Shown in pieces: positions 8,224-17,866 of a stretch of DNA of 64,000 nucleotides (the first letter of the stretch is position 1; each line of letters begins with the position of its first letter). This DNA comes from an uncultured Bacteroidales bacterium (GTDB taxonomy: Bacteria; Bacteroidota; Bacteroidia; Bacteroidales; Bacteroidaceae). Under the pieces are notes generated by a model. The model saw only the letters and a program-made list of their open reading frames with translations, was not told the origin of the DNA and did not search any database. Location of the stretch: the NCBI GenBank assembly GCA_902798615.1, contig CADBXL010000011.1:1-64000 (forward strand). Direction: 5' to 3'. Position numbers and translations under genes: made by a program.

Positions 8224-8943
8224 TTAAGAAATGTGTGGTAACATAAATGAATGGAAAACTGTGATAATAGTACCTGTGGCGGCGATTATCATCTGCATTA
8301 TTATGCAATAGCGCACATCCCTTGTCTTTGTATAAAGTTGATATAAAATAATACCACTTATAATATAGAATAAAGCATCAAACACCACGCTACCCAAATT
8401 CAGTTCTACTGCAGATAGTAGATAGAGATGTTTCATTACATAATACATTATGACAGAGGTTATACATATGGTTCTTGGCTGGAAATTATACTTTTCAAGG
8501 AATGTGATAGTCCAATGGCGGTAGAACAGTTCGGTAATGGTAGAGAAAACAACAATAGCAATCAGTTCTGATATGATAAGATCTGTTATGTTACGAGAAT
8601 CCCAGTATGGTAAATGCGAGAATATCATAGTGTAGGATATCTTCAGTACCCCCAAGGCAAGTGCTATATAGAAGAACTTGTCAATTTTGTAATTGAATTT
8701 GCCATTCGTGCAATCTTTACCTGTTTTAATCACTTTAAACAAGAAGAATATAAAGATTACTTGTGCTAAAGCTGCAAAAAGGTAATTTATTGATGTGAAA
8801 AACTCATTTAAAGGAGAGACGGGGTCAAATAGTCCATTACCAGAAAGCAGATAGATTGGTACGAACTGAATGACTCCAACAAAGATATAAAAAGCGATTG
8901 CAACAGCAATAAGTATGATTATGGCTTTTGTCTTTTCTGTCAT
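8224..8943 (-). CDS. CPBP-like polytopic membrane protein
   Basis: 239 residues with six or seven hydrophobic helices. Near residue 140 the segment STITELFYRHW resembles motif 1 (EExxxR) of the CPBP/Abi family of intramembrane metalloproteases, and YVMKHLYL about 30 residues later resembles motif 2 (FxxxH). The first glutamate of EExxxR is replaced by Thr, and no clear third motif (HxxxN) is seen, so it may be catalytically degenerate. CPBP members process prenylated peptides or protect against bacteriocins; none of this can be assigned here. The promoter is at 8982-8989. Confidence 0.65.
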   Translation of the reverse strand: MTEKTKAIIILIAVAIAFYIFVGVIQFVPIYLLSGNGLFDPVSPLNEFFTSINYLFAALAQVIFIFFLFKVIKTGKDCTNGKFNYKIDKFFYIALALGVLKISYTMIFSHLPYWDSRNITDLIISELIAIVVFSTITELFYRHWTITFLEKYNFQPRTICITSVIMYYVMKHLYLLSAVELNLGSVVFDALFYIISGIILYQLYTKTRDVRYCIIMQMIIAATGTIITVFHSFMLPHIS

Positions 8944-8981
8944 AGCTTTGATAATTTGTGGGTGGTTTTATTTATTGGTCG

Positions 8982-8989
8982 CAAAAGTA
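8982..8989 (-). promoter_or_regulatory. -7 promoter box of the CPBP-like gene
   Basis: Reverse complement TACTTTTG fits TAnnTTTG, 39 bp upstream of the ATG at 8943. Confidence 0.6.
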
Positions 8990-9081
8990 ATAAAAAAGTT
9001 CTAATAATGCAATTTTTTCCTTTCTTTTCATTTTTTGTTCCTTACTTTCAAAGAAGAAACAAGGTAGAAAATCCGAGGTTG

Positions 9082-9185
9082 CTCCATCACTGGTCCATCG
9101 CTGCTCCATCGATTGTCCATCGAAACGATGGAGTATCGATGGACTAACGATGGAGTATCGATGGAGTATCTTCGGAGGAAGAGCG
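9082..9185. repeat. Inverted array of 11-bp repeats, copy F (divergent unit)
   Basis: The left arm has CCATCACTGGT, CCATCGCTGCT, CCATCGATTGT and CCATCG. The right arm has GATGGAGTATC, GATGGACTAAC, GATGGAGTATC and GATGGAGTATC. The period is exactly 11 and the arms are complementary, as in the other arrays, but the unit sequence differs. Located between divergent genes; no coding frame. The remainder of 8990-9367 shows nothing else. Confidence 0.75.
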
Positions 9186-9367
9186 AAGACGGATGCCGGG
9201 AATGATGGGGGATTTTTCGTGCTATGTCCGACAAAAATCTGCGCGCTATACCTGAAATTGGAAGGCTTGAACGGGAGAAATAATGCAGTATTAACGTGAA
9301 ATAACATTGATTGGTAAGATTTAGGATTATTTTATGAAGTTTATTTTACGTAAGACAAATTTTTTTG

Positions 9368-9375
9368 TACCTTTG
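9368..9375 (+). promoter_or_regulatory. -7 promoter box of the coiled-coil protein gene
   Basis: TACCTTTG preceded by a T-rich stretch, 38 bp before the ATG at 9413. Confidence 0.7.
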
Positions 9376-9412
9376 TGGCGTTTAAATAACATAAAACGTA
9401 TATTATGGTATT

Positions 9413-10024
9413 ATGAAAAAGATTTTTATAACAATGGCGCTTGCTGTCACTATGCTGACGGGAGCGCAGAATTTATGGGCGCAGGACGTGATAACACCAG
9501 AGCAGCAGGCTCTGATGGGGCAACAGACTGTGACCGAGCAACAGACTAAAATACAGGCAGAGGCAGAGAAACAGGCTGCTGAAGCAGAGAAGAAGGCATT
9601 AGAAGCGCAGAAGAAGGCAGAAAAACAAGCTGCCGAGGCTGAGAAGAAGGCATTAGAGGCGCAGAAAAAAGCTGAGAAACAGGCCGCAGAAGCTGAAAAG
9701 AAAGCATTAGACGCCCAGAAGGAGGCAGAGAAGAAGGCTAAGGCTGCTGAGAAGGCTGCTGCTAAAGCAGAGAAAGAAAAGAAGGCTGAGGAAAAAAAGA
9801 TGCTGAAGAAGCAGAAGGAGGCTGAGAGGCAGAAGAAACTGGCTGACAATGCAAAGAAAGCTCAGGATAAAGCTAAGGCTGCACAAGAGAAAGCTCAGAA
9901 GGCTATTGATAAAGCAGCTCAGAATCCAGATGACCTGAAACTTCAGGCAAAGTCGATAAAGGCTCAGATGGCAGCTCAAAAGGCAGTAGAGAAGGCTGAA
10001 AAGGCTGCTAAGAAAGTGAAATAA
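9413..10024 (+). CDS. Secreted Ala/Lys/Glu-rich coiled-coil protein
   Basis: 203 residues. A signal peptide (about residues 1-23, ending LWAQ) is followed by a low-complexity helix of Ala, Lys, Glu and Gln extending to the C-terminus. Three near-identical 18-residue repeats built on AEKQAAEAEKKALEAQKK occupy about residues 50-105 and are repeated at DNA level with a 54-bp period, so copy number may vary between strains. A long single helix or coiled coil in the periplasm is likely. No catalytic domain is visible. Similar Ala-Lys-Glu helices occur in TolA-like linkers, but there is no transmembrane anchor or TolA/TonB C-domain. Function unknown. Confidence 0.8.
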   Translation: MKKIFITMALAVTMLTGAQNLWAQDVITPEQQALMGQQTVTEQQTKIQAEAEKQAAEAEKKALEAQKKAEKQAAEAEKKALEAQKKAEKQAAEAEKKALDAQKEAEKKAKAAEKAAAKAEKEKKAEEKKMLKKQKEAERQKKLADNAKKAQDKAKAAQEKAQKAIDKAAQNPDDLKLQAKSIKAQMAAQKAVEKAEKAAKKVK

Positions 10025-10120
10025 GATTTATGGGGGCAAAGGTGCATTATAGGGAACATTTCCTGCGTGCGGCTTTGCTCCTTTCTTTTTGCTCCTTTTA
10101 TATAAAAAAGCGAGGTGGGG

Positions 10121-10846
10121 TTACTTGAAAATCTCTCTCAGTACTTCAAGACTTTTGAGTTCCTTGAATCCTGGGATATGAAAACCGTAGAAACGCATCA
10201 TAACGTTGATGATACGGTTTCTCTCAGAGTGTGAGAGACGGAAAAGGTGCATATTCTCAGGTGTCATCCTCATCAGATTGATAAAGTCGTGTGTTTCCGA
10301 AGGCTTGAGGAAATCTCTATGACAAGGAGCCTCTCCTGTGAATTGTCCGGCACGTAGGTCGAAATACGAATGTTCTGTGAACTCCTCAAGGTTAGGGTAG
10401 AAGCCAAGGAATCGCGATACCTTAATCATAAACATAAGGTGGAAGTTGGCAGGAGCCGAAACGGATGTATCGTACCACTTGAGACTGTTCTCGATAAAAT
10501 CGTATAGGAGATAGTCCGTTTGTTCTGCTCGGGTGGAGAGGCAGAGGAACTCGGCAATAAAGAATGAAACGGAGAGTTTTACTGCATGGAAGGGGATGCT
10601 GGAGTAAGGCTCGACAATATGCGCTTCCTTAACCATAGGAAGATTGTTAGCCGAACGGCTTTCGTAGTAAACGTCGAGAATGTTGAGAATCTGGAAAATC
10701 TGACGCTTAGTCTTGCCCTTTCCCGTTTTGGGCATTCGCCATACAACGCTAAGCCTGCCAACTTCTCTGGTAAGCAGGTCAACAATGAGACTGTGGTCGC
10801 CATATTTCACAGTTCTGAGTACTATGCAACGCGTTTTTTCCAGCAT
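10121..10846 (-). CDS. recO: DNA repair protein RecO
   Basis: 241 residues. The N-terminal OB-fold begins MLEKTRCIVLRTVKYGDHSL, the typical RecO start, and a helical C-terminal domain follows. RecO works with RecR to load RecA on SSB-coated gaps in the RecFOR pathway. The Bacteroidota form lacks an obvious four-cysteine zinc cluster, and I see none here. The longer frame to 10942 was rejected because a -7 box (10855-10862) lies just upstream of the chosen ATG. Confidence 0.9.
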   Translation of the reverse strand: MLEKTRCIVLRTVKYGDHSLIVDLLTREVGRLSVVWRMPKTGKGKTKRQIFQILNILDVYYESRSANNLPMVKEAHIVEPYSSIPFHAVKLSVSFFIAEFLCLSTRAEQTDYLLYDFIENSLKWYDTSVSAPANFHLMFMIKVSRFLGFYPNLEEFTEHSYFDLRAGQFTGEAPCHRDFLKPSETHDFINLMRMTPENMHLFRLSHSERNRIINVMMRFYGFHIPGFKELKSLEVLREIFK

Positions 10847-10854
10847 AACAAGCA

Positions 10855-10862
10855 CAAAAGTA
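10855..10862 (-). promoter_or_regulatory. -7 promoter box of recO
   Basis: Reverse complement TACTTTTG, nine bases upstream of the recO ATG, implying a nearly leaderless mRNA. Confidence 0.6.
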
Positions 10863-10925
10863 CGAAAATTCAGCCGATTACAAAAGTTTTTTGCAAAAAA
10901 ATTTGGAGAATAGATAAAAAAGGCG

Positions 10926-10933
10926 TACCTTTG
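10926..10933 (+). promoter_or_regulatory. -7 promoter box of tRNA-Glu / rpsT
   Basis: TACCTTTG, 53 bp before tRNA-Glu. No terminator separates the tRNA from rpsT, so both may be on one transcript. Confidence 0.65.
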
Positions 10934-10985
10934 CACCCGCAATTGGCAAAAACATGGATTATGCGATGTTAATTGCTTTCGATAT

Positions 10986-11057
10986 GGTCCCTTCGTCTAT
11001 CGGTTAGGACGAGAGATTTTCATTCTCTAAAGAGGAGTTCGACTCTCCTAGGGACTA
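10986..11057 (+). tRNA. tRNA-Glu (anticodon TTC)
   Basis: Acceptor stem GGTCCCT / AGGGACT (one G-U), D-arm with TCGGTTAGG, anticodon loop around TTTTCAT with anticodon TTC, T-arm GGAGTTCGACTCTCC, discriminator A. CCA is not encoded. Confidence 0.95.
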
Positions 11058-11066
11058 CAAACCAAT

Positions 11067-11104
11067 CCGTCATCTCGTGTGATTTCGATAAAATATGGTG
11101 ACGG
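11067..11104 (+). promoter_or_regulatory. Hairpin in the rpsT leader
   Basis: CCGTCATC (11067-11074) pairs over eight bases with GGTGACGG (11097-11104) in the ~150-nt stretch between tRNA-Glu and rpsT. Ribosomal protein S20 is autoregulated in other bacteria, so this could be an S20-responsive leader. That is inference from position and structure only. Confidence 0.35.
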
Positions 11105-11205
11105 TGGATTTCGTAAGAAGTCCGTTAGGGCAGTTTTGACAGGCGCAAGACCCATGACTGGTTAATTTAATTTTCAACAATCAAATTAAAAGATTAAAAA
11201 ACAAA

Positions 11206-11460
11206 ATGGCAAATCACAAGTCATCTGTAAAGAGAATTCGTCAGACTAAGACAAAGACTCTTCACAACAAGTACTACGCTAAGACAATGCGTAATGCAGT
11301 TCGCAAGTTCCGTTCAACAACAGACAAGGAAGAGTGTGTAAAGCAGCTTCCAGTTATCCAGAAGATGCTCGATAAGCTTGCAAAGCGTAACATCATCCAC
11401 AAGAACAAGGCAGCTAACATCAAGTCAAGTCTTGCTCTTCATGTAAACAAGCTTGGTTAA
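11206..11460 (+). CDS. rpsT: 30S ribosomal protein S20
   Basis: 84 residues, basic, starting [20 protein letters not shown], with the typical S20 signature and length. It binds the 5' domain of 16S rRNA during early 30S assembly. A leader with a stable hairpin precedes it and two terminators follow. Confidence 0.97.
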   Translation: MANHKSSVKRIRQTKTKTLHNKYYAKTMRNAVRKFRSTTDKEECVKQLPVIQKMLDKLAKRNIIHKNKAANIKSSLALHVNKLG

Positions 11461-11472
11461 GCACTTCCAGAT

Positions 11473-11492
11473 AGCCCTGTTCAAGGGCTTTC
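11473..11492 (+). terminator. Terminator after rpsT
   Basis: Stem AGCCCT / AGGGCT with five-base loop, followed by TTTCTTTG; a modest T-tract. Confidence 0.6.
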
Positions 11493-11540
11493 TTTGTGTT
11501 TGTATATACACATGATTGTTTCCATAATAAATTTAAGTTA

Positions 11541-13697
<2,157 letters not shown>

Positions 13698-13706
13698 AAT
13701 AATAGA

Positions 13707-14606
13707 ATGCAGAGCAAAAGGTATATATGGTTCCTGACTTTAGTCCTTGTAGTGGCTTCCTCTGTAAGGACTTGGGCGGGAACATACCTTTTACATCCAT
13801 CTGCATTCCCGCAGGAACAGGTGTGGTTTCTGTGTCCGTTTGTGAGTAATGACACCTCTGACAGGATATATCTGAGACTCTCCACAACAGGTTATGTTCT
13901 TCCTTATATCAATGGAAGGATAGCTATTAGGTCTTCTATCTGGCCTTCAAGACCGATGAATAAGGAAGGAGTGGCAGAATGTGTGATTGATGTTACCAGA
14001 CTTGTGAAAAGCGGGAATAATGTTATCGCGCTATGGTATGCGCCGGTAGTAGGCTCAAAACAAGTGCCTAAGGGGATGGTTTCGGCAGAAATCTATGTTC
14101 AGCACAAGAAACGCTGCGAGGTGTTGTGTGATAGCCGATCAAAGTGGATGTGCCATCTCGCTCCTGCCATCTCAAACTTCAATGGTGAAGACTATGACGC
14201 AACATATCCATATAATAGCACCTGGAAAACAACACAAGATTTCGGCATAGACTGGATTCCTGCAGCAGTTGTAAAGCCCATGACTAATTATCCGATAATT
14301 CCAGACAGATCCTTAAGACCTTGTAGGACTGTCGTACCAGAAAGACAGGTAATTACAGACACCTCGGCAACTTTCTATCTTCCGCAAACATTAAGCGGAC
14401 AGCTAAGGGTGACGCTTCGTGGTGTAAAGAAAGGTGATGTGATTCGTATCAACGGCATGAAATACAAATGTCGTGGGGGATATGACGAGCAGTTTTTTAC
14501 GAGATTTTCAATAATAACTGCTAATAGGATAGAGATAAGTCCGGAAGAAGGCAAACCAATGCCGACTTCAATGAATATAGAACTAATACAACTAATTGAA
14601 AAATAA
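13707..14606 (+). CDS. Secreted protein resembling an isolated alpha-L-rhamnosidase N-terminal domain
   Basis: 299 residues, signal peptide 1-24. The segment around residues 60-115 (YINGR, then CVIDVTRLVKSGNNVIALWY) and the GEDYDA motif followed about 25 residues later by IDWIPAAVV closely resemble the carbohydrate-binding N-terminal module of GH78 rhamnosidases (Bac_rhamnosid_N). The (alpha/alpha)6 catalytic barrel is absent: the protein ends after a second beta-rich domain. Its stop is distant from any frameshift scar, so it looks like a stand-alone beta-sandwich rather than a recent truncation. It starts nine bases after gyrB and ends eight bases before an AraC-type regulator. Role unknown; sugar binding is a guess from the fold. 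Confidence 0.7.
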   Translation: MQSKRYIWFLTLVLVVASSVRTWAGTYLLHPSAFPQEQVWFLCPFVSNDTSDRIYLRLSTTGYVLPYINGRIAIRSSIWPSRPMNKEGVAECVIDVTRLVKSGNNVIALWYAPVVGSKQVPKGMVSAEIYVQHKKRCEVLCDSRSKWMCHLAPAISNFNGEDYDATYPYNSTWKTTQDFGIDWIPAAVVKPMTNYPIIPDRSLRPCRTVVPERQVITDTSATFYLPQTLSGQLRVTLRGVKKGDVIRINGMKYKCRGGYDEQFFTRFSIITANRIEISPEEGKPMPTSMNIELIQLIEK

Positions 14607-14614
14607 TAGCATTT

Positions 14615-15499
14615 ATGAACAAAATTGAAACCGTAAGCCTTGATCGTCTTAGGGAAAGCCATGAAATTCCAAGTATAGGAGATGATCTCCTTCTCTTTGA
14701 GGATATACAAATGCTTCCTCAATTGGATGAACCAAGACGCATGAACTGCATCATAATCGGTGTTTGTACCTATGGAGAGGGTGGCTATACTCTTAATGAG
14801 AATAAGTACTCTATCAAGCCAGGTGATGCTCTGATTTTGACAGAAGGCCAGATTGTGAATGAAATCTGGATGAGTGAAAACAGCCAGGGACATGCAATGC
14901 TCATTTCAAGAAGTTTCATTGATGAAATCTTCAAGGAATTACACGATATGAGCAGTCTGTTCTTGCTTGCAAGGGAACATCCTATTTTCCCGCTCAACAA
15001 CACTGAGATCTGCAAGTTGAAAGAGTATGTAAAGATTATCAAGGAGAGACTTGTCTTTGGTGATTACAATTACAGAAAAGAGGTTGTAAGACTTCTTCTC
15101 GTTGCCATGATCTATGACATCGGAACAGCTATTATGCGAGTGATGGAGAAAGAAGGTAAGGAGCCTGTAAACAGCTCAAAGGCCAAAAGGTGCTTCGTCC
15201 AATTCATACAGCTTGTTGAGCAGAACTTCAGGAAGGAAAGGAGGGTTAGCTGGTATGCAAATCAGATGGGACTTACTCCTAAGTATCTCTCTGAGATTAT
15301 AAGTTCTACAAGTAAGCGCACTCCTAACGATTGGATTGACAAATATGTTACGACTGAAATCCGTAATCAGCTTAGCAATACCAATAAGAAGATAAGTGAG
15401 ATAGCTGAGGATCTCAATTTCCCAAGCCAGTCGTTCCTTGGTAAGTATTTCCGCGAAAACGTGGGTATGAGTCCTTCTGAATATAGAAAGAAGAAATAA
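14615..15499 (+). CDS. AraC-family transcriptional regulator
   Basis: 294 residues. An N-terminal cupin-like sensor domain (about 20-150, with YSIKPGDALILTEGQI) and a C-terminal double helix-turn-helix domain (about 190-292) containing LTPKYLSEIISSTSKRTPNDWI and the AraC signature ending GMSPSEYRKK. It should bind DNA as a metabolite-responsive activator; the ligand is unknown. It lies in the gyrB-13707-14615 run with 8-9 bp gaps, suggesting co-transcription, and may control the preceding secreted protein or unlinked targets. Confidence 0.92.
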   Translation: MNKIETVSLDRLRESHEIPSIGDDLLLFEDIQMLPQLDEPRRMNCIIIGVCTYGEGGYTLNENKYSIKPGDALILTEGQIVNEIWMSENSQGHAMLISRSFIDEIFKELHDMSSLFLLAREHPIFPLNNTEICKLKEYVKIIKERLVFGDYNYRKEVVRLLLVAMIYDIGTAIMRVMEKEGKEPVNSSKAKRCFVQFIQLVEQNFRKERRVSWYANQMGLTPKYLSEIISSTSKRTPNDWIDKYVTTEIRNQLSNTNKKISEIAEDLNFPSQSFLGKYFRENVGMSPSEYRKKK

Positions 15500-15539
15500 C
15501 TCTATATTGCTTCCCAAGATTCCTTGTAGAAGTATATGT

Positions 15540-15588
15540 TTATGCCTATCCTGCCTTTTGTGATATAATTGAGGCGGGATAGGCATAA
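15540..15588. terminator. Bidirectional terminator between araC-type gene and dus
   Basis: 16-bp stem TTATGCCTATCCTGCC with GGCGGGATAGGCATAA (one G-U) around a 17-nt loop. It lies between convergent genes and can serve both strands. Confidence 0.8.
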
Positions 15589-15609
15589 GTGTTTCTGTAT
15601 TTTTAGAAA

Positions 15610-16620
15610 TTATACCCGTTCTTGTGATTCCATATCTTTGAGCATGATACGAGTGTCTTCTATGATTTTTTTCAGTTCCTCTACGGTGTCGGCTCTTAGC
15701 ATAGCAATTCTTGTCTGGCGGAAGTCTGGAATGCCTTTGAACAAGGGACTTGCTGCGAGATGTCGTCTGGTATGTAGGATTCCACGTTTCTCGTCAAGAC
15801 GTTCTACGTTGATATGGAGCTGTTCAAGCAGAGTGTCTATCTTTTCATCAAGCGTCAGTGGAGTGGGAGAGAAGAGCCAGGGACAACCAAACGTAGCTCT
15901 TCCTATCATTACAGCATCTACGCCGTAAGTGTCAAATGCTTTGTTGGCATCTTCAATGGATTTTATATCTCCATTGCCGATGATAGGAATCTGGATGCGC
16001 GGATTGTTCTTTACTTCACCAATAAGAGTCCAGTCGGCATCGCCAGTGTACATTTGAGCGCGTGTTCTGCCGTGAATGGTTAGAGCCTTAATACCACAGT
16101 TCTGAAGGGCTTCTGCAAGGTCTATAATCTGTGCTCTTCCGCTATTAGGATTTAACCTTGAAGAGGTGAGGTCCTCACTATTCCAGCCAAGTCTTGTCTT
16201 TACGGTTACAGGTGTCTTTACTGCATCTACAACTTGCTTTGTGATATCAAGGAGTTTCGGAAGGTTTTGCAGCATACCTGCACCGGCTCCTTTTCCTGCC
16301 ACTTTCTTTACAGGACAGCCGAAATTGAGATCTATTACATCGGGATGTGCCTGATCTTCTACAATCTTTGCAGCTTCTACCACGGCTTCTGTGTCACGGC
16401 CATAGATTTGTATTCCTACAGGTCTTTCTTCGTCTGCTATGTTCAGTTTGTTTACGGTGCTTTTTATGGAGCGTATGAGTGCTTCTGCGCTGACGAATTC
16501 GGTATATACCATCTGTGCTCCAAAACGCTTGCAAAGCATTCTGAAACCGATGTCTGTAACGTCCTCCATTGGGGCGAGGAATAACGGTCTGTCTGGGAAT
16601 TGAATGTTACCTATTTTCAT
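15610..16620 (-). CDS. dusB: tRNA-dihydrouridine synthase (DusB type)
   Basis: 336-residue FMN-dependent TIM-barrel enzyme that reduces uridine to dihydrouridine in the tRNA D-loop. Visible signatures: LFLAPMEDVTDIGFR at the N-terminus (FMN phosphate region), LNFGCPVKKVAGKGAGAGML with the catalytic cysteine (about residue 100), LTIHGRTRAQMY, and PIIGNGDI for FMN binding. Length is normal. Own promoter at 16628-16635. The DusB subgroup assignment is by overall similarity. Confidence 0.92.
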   Translation of the reverse strand: MKIGNIQFPDRPLFLAPMEDVTDIGFRMLCKRFGAQMVYTEFVSAEALIRSIKSTVNKLNIADEERPVGIQIYGRDTEAVVEAAKIVEDQAHPDVIDLNFGCPVKKVAGKGAGAGMLQNLPKLLDITKQVVDAVKTPVTVKTRLGWNSEDLTSSRLNPNSGRAQIIDLAEALQNCGIKALTIHGRTRAQMYTGDADWTLIGEVKNNPRIQIPIIGNGDIKSIEDANKAFDTYGVDAVMIGRATFGCPWLFSPTPLTLDEKIDTLLEQLHINVERLDEKRGILHTRRHLAASPLFKGIPDFRQTRIAMLRADTVEELKKIIEDTRIMLKDMESQERV

Positions 16621-16627
16621 TTGTATG

Positions 16628-16635
16628 CAAAAGTA
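16628..16635 (-). promoter_or_regulatory. -7 promoter box of dusB
   Basis: Reverse complement TACTTTTG, eight bases before the ATG. Confidence 0.6.
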
Positions 16636-16673
16636 ATGCTTTTTCCTTACAATACCAAATTATACATAGAAAA

Positions 16674-16708
16674 TCCGCCTATAGAATCATCAAAATTCTA
16701 CAGGCGGA
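16674..16708 (-). terminator. Terminator of the TonB receptor/OmpA operon
   Basis: TCCGCCT-A-TAGAAT pairs with ATTCTA-C-AGGCGGA (one mismatch), followed on the minus strand by TTTTC. Confidence 0.7.
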
Positions 16709-16739
16709 AGTTGTATTTGCTAATGTATGAAGGATGTCT

Positions 16740-17837
16740 TTATTTTGCAACAGAAACGCATACGCGGTTGAGGTCGGCTTCTGGAAGTATATCGCATGTT
16801 GCGCCACCTGCAGCTGTTGAGATGCGGTCTGCATCAATTCCGTACTTCTCTGTCAGCATCTTGGCAACAGCCTTTGCGCGCTCTTCTGAGAGTTTCTGGT
16901 TCAGTTCTGGCTTGCCCTCTGGAGACGCATAGCCAGTGATTGTAACCTTTGTCTCCTTGTTTGATTTCATGTAGTCGGCGATAGCCTTTACGTTGAGTGT
17001 CTGATGCCTGCTGATTGTAGTCTTGCCACAGTCGAAGAATACAAACGGAAGAACAGCAATTTTCTCTACTACCTTCTTCTCTACCTCTACGGTCTTTGTT
17101 ACCACCTTTGGCTTGCGGCTTCTTAGTTCCAGATTTTCTGCACGCAGTTTGTTGATTTCATCGTTGAGAGCGGCAATCTGGGCAGAATTGTCCTCCTTTA
17201 TGACAACGGGCTTTGCGTCAGGAAGGACGAGTGAGAGACCGAACAGAATAGATGTGTACCAATCATGTGTTCCTGCTTTCAAACGACCGTTGAACTGGTC
17301 GTTGGTATTGTCTGCGCGATACTCAAGGTTGAGGGCGAGATTGCGGTTGATACGCCAGTCTGCCATACCTCCAAGTCGCACATTCGGAGAGAAGTGCGAA
17401 GAGTTTGTTGTTTGCGTTGCAGACCAGTTGGCTCCGACACCTGCTATGATGTAAAAGTTTACTGGGCGTGATACGTATGAGAAGCAGTTGAGAAGGTTGA
17501 GCATTGCATCTACTGATCCTGTTACGAATTTGAATGTTGTCTTCTTGCCGGTATTTTCGCTGAATACCTTGGAGTTACAACCCTCGATACTCAGACGTGC
17601 AGATGCAAGAGGGGTAATATTTCGTCCAATATTGAGACTGAAAACTGGTGATATGAGTCTGCCCATACCAGGGGTGTTAGGTAGTTGGATGCCTCCCTGC
17701 AAGTTTACAAACCAGTCAGGATTGAATTCTGAAGCTGCTTTTTCCTTAGCCTTATTCTTGTTGGGGTCATAGAACTGGGCGTTAGCTGACATTGCTGTCA
17801 TCAAAGCAACCAGTGCGATTACAAATATCTTTTTCAT
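16740..17837 (-). CDS. OmpA-family outer membrane protein
   Basis: 365 residues. Signal peptide 1-20 (ending ANAQ), an eight-stranded beta-barrel-like N-terminal domain (about 40-205), a short coiled linker (about 215-250, with KEDNSAQIAALNDEINKLRA), and a C-terminal OmpA/MotB peptidoglycan-binding domain (about 260-365, with KVTITGYASPEGKPELNQKL and LSEERAKAVAKML). It anchors the outer membrane to the cell wall. It starts 29 bp after the TonB-dependent receptor gene with no promoter between, so the two are likely one operon. Confidence 0.93.
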   Translation of the reverse strand: MKKIFVIALVALMTAMSANAQFYDPNKNKAKEKAASEFNPDWFVNLQGGIQLPNTPGMGRLISPVFSLNIGRNITPLASARLSIEGCNSKVFSENTGKKTTFKFVTGSVDAMLNLLNCFSYVSRPVNFYIIAGVGANWSATQTTNSSHFSPNVRLGGMADWRINRNLALNLEYRADNTNDQFNGRLKAGTHDWYTSILFGLSLVLPDAKPVVIKEDNSAQIAALNDEINKLRAENLELRSRKPKVVTKTVEVEKKVVEKIAVLPFVFFDCGKTTISRHQTLNVKAIADYMKSNKETKVTITGYASPEGKPELNQKLSEERAKAVAKMLTEKYGIDADRISTAAGGATCDILPEADLNRVCVSVAK

Positions 17838-17866
17838 ATACGAATCTTTCAGTGTTTTACTAATGA

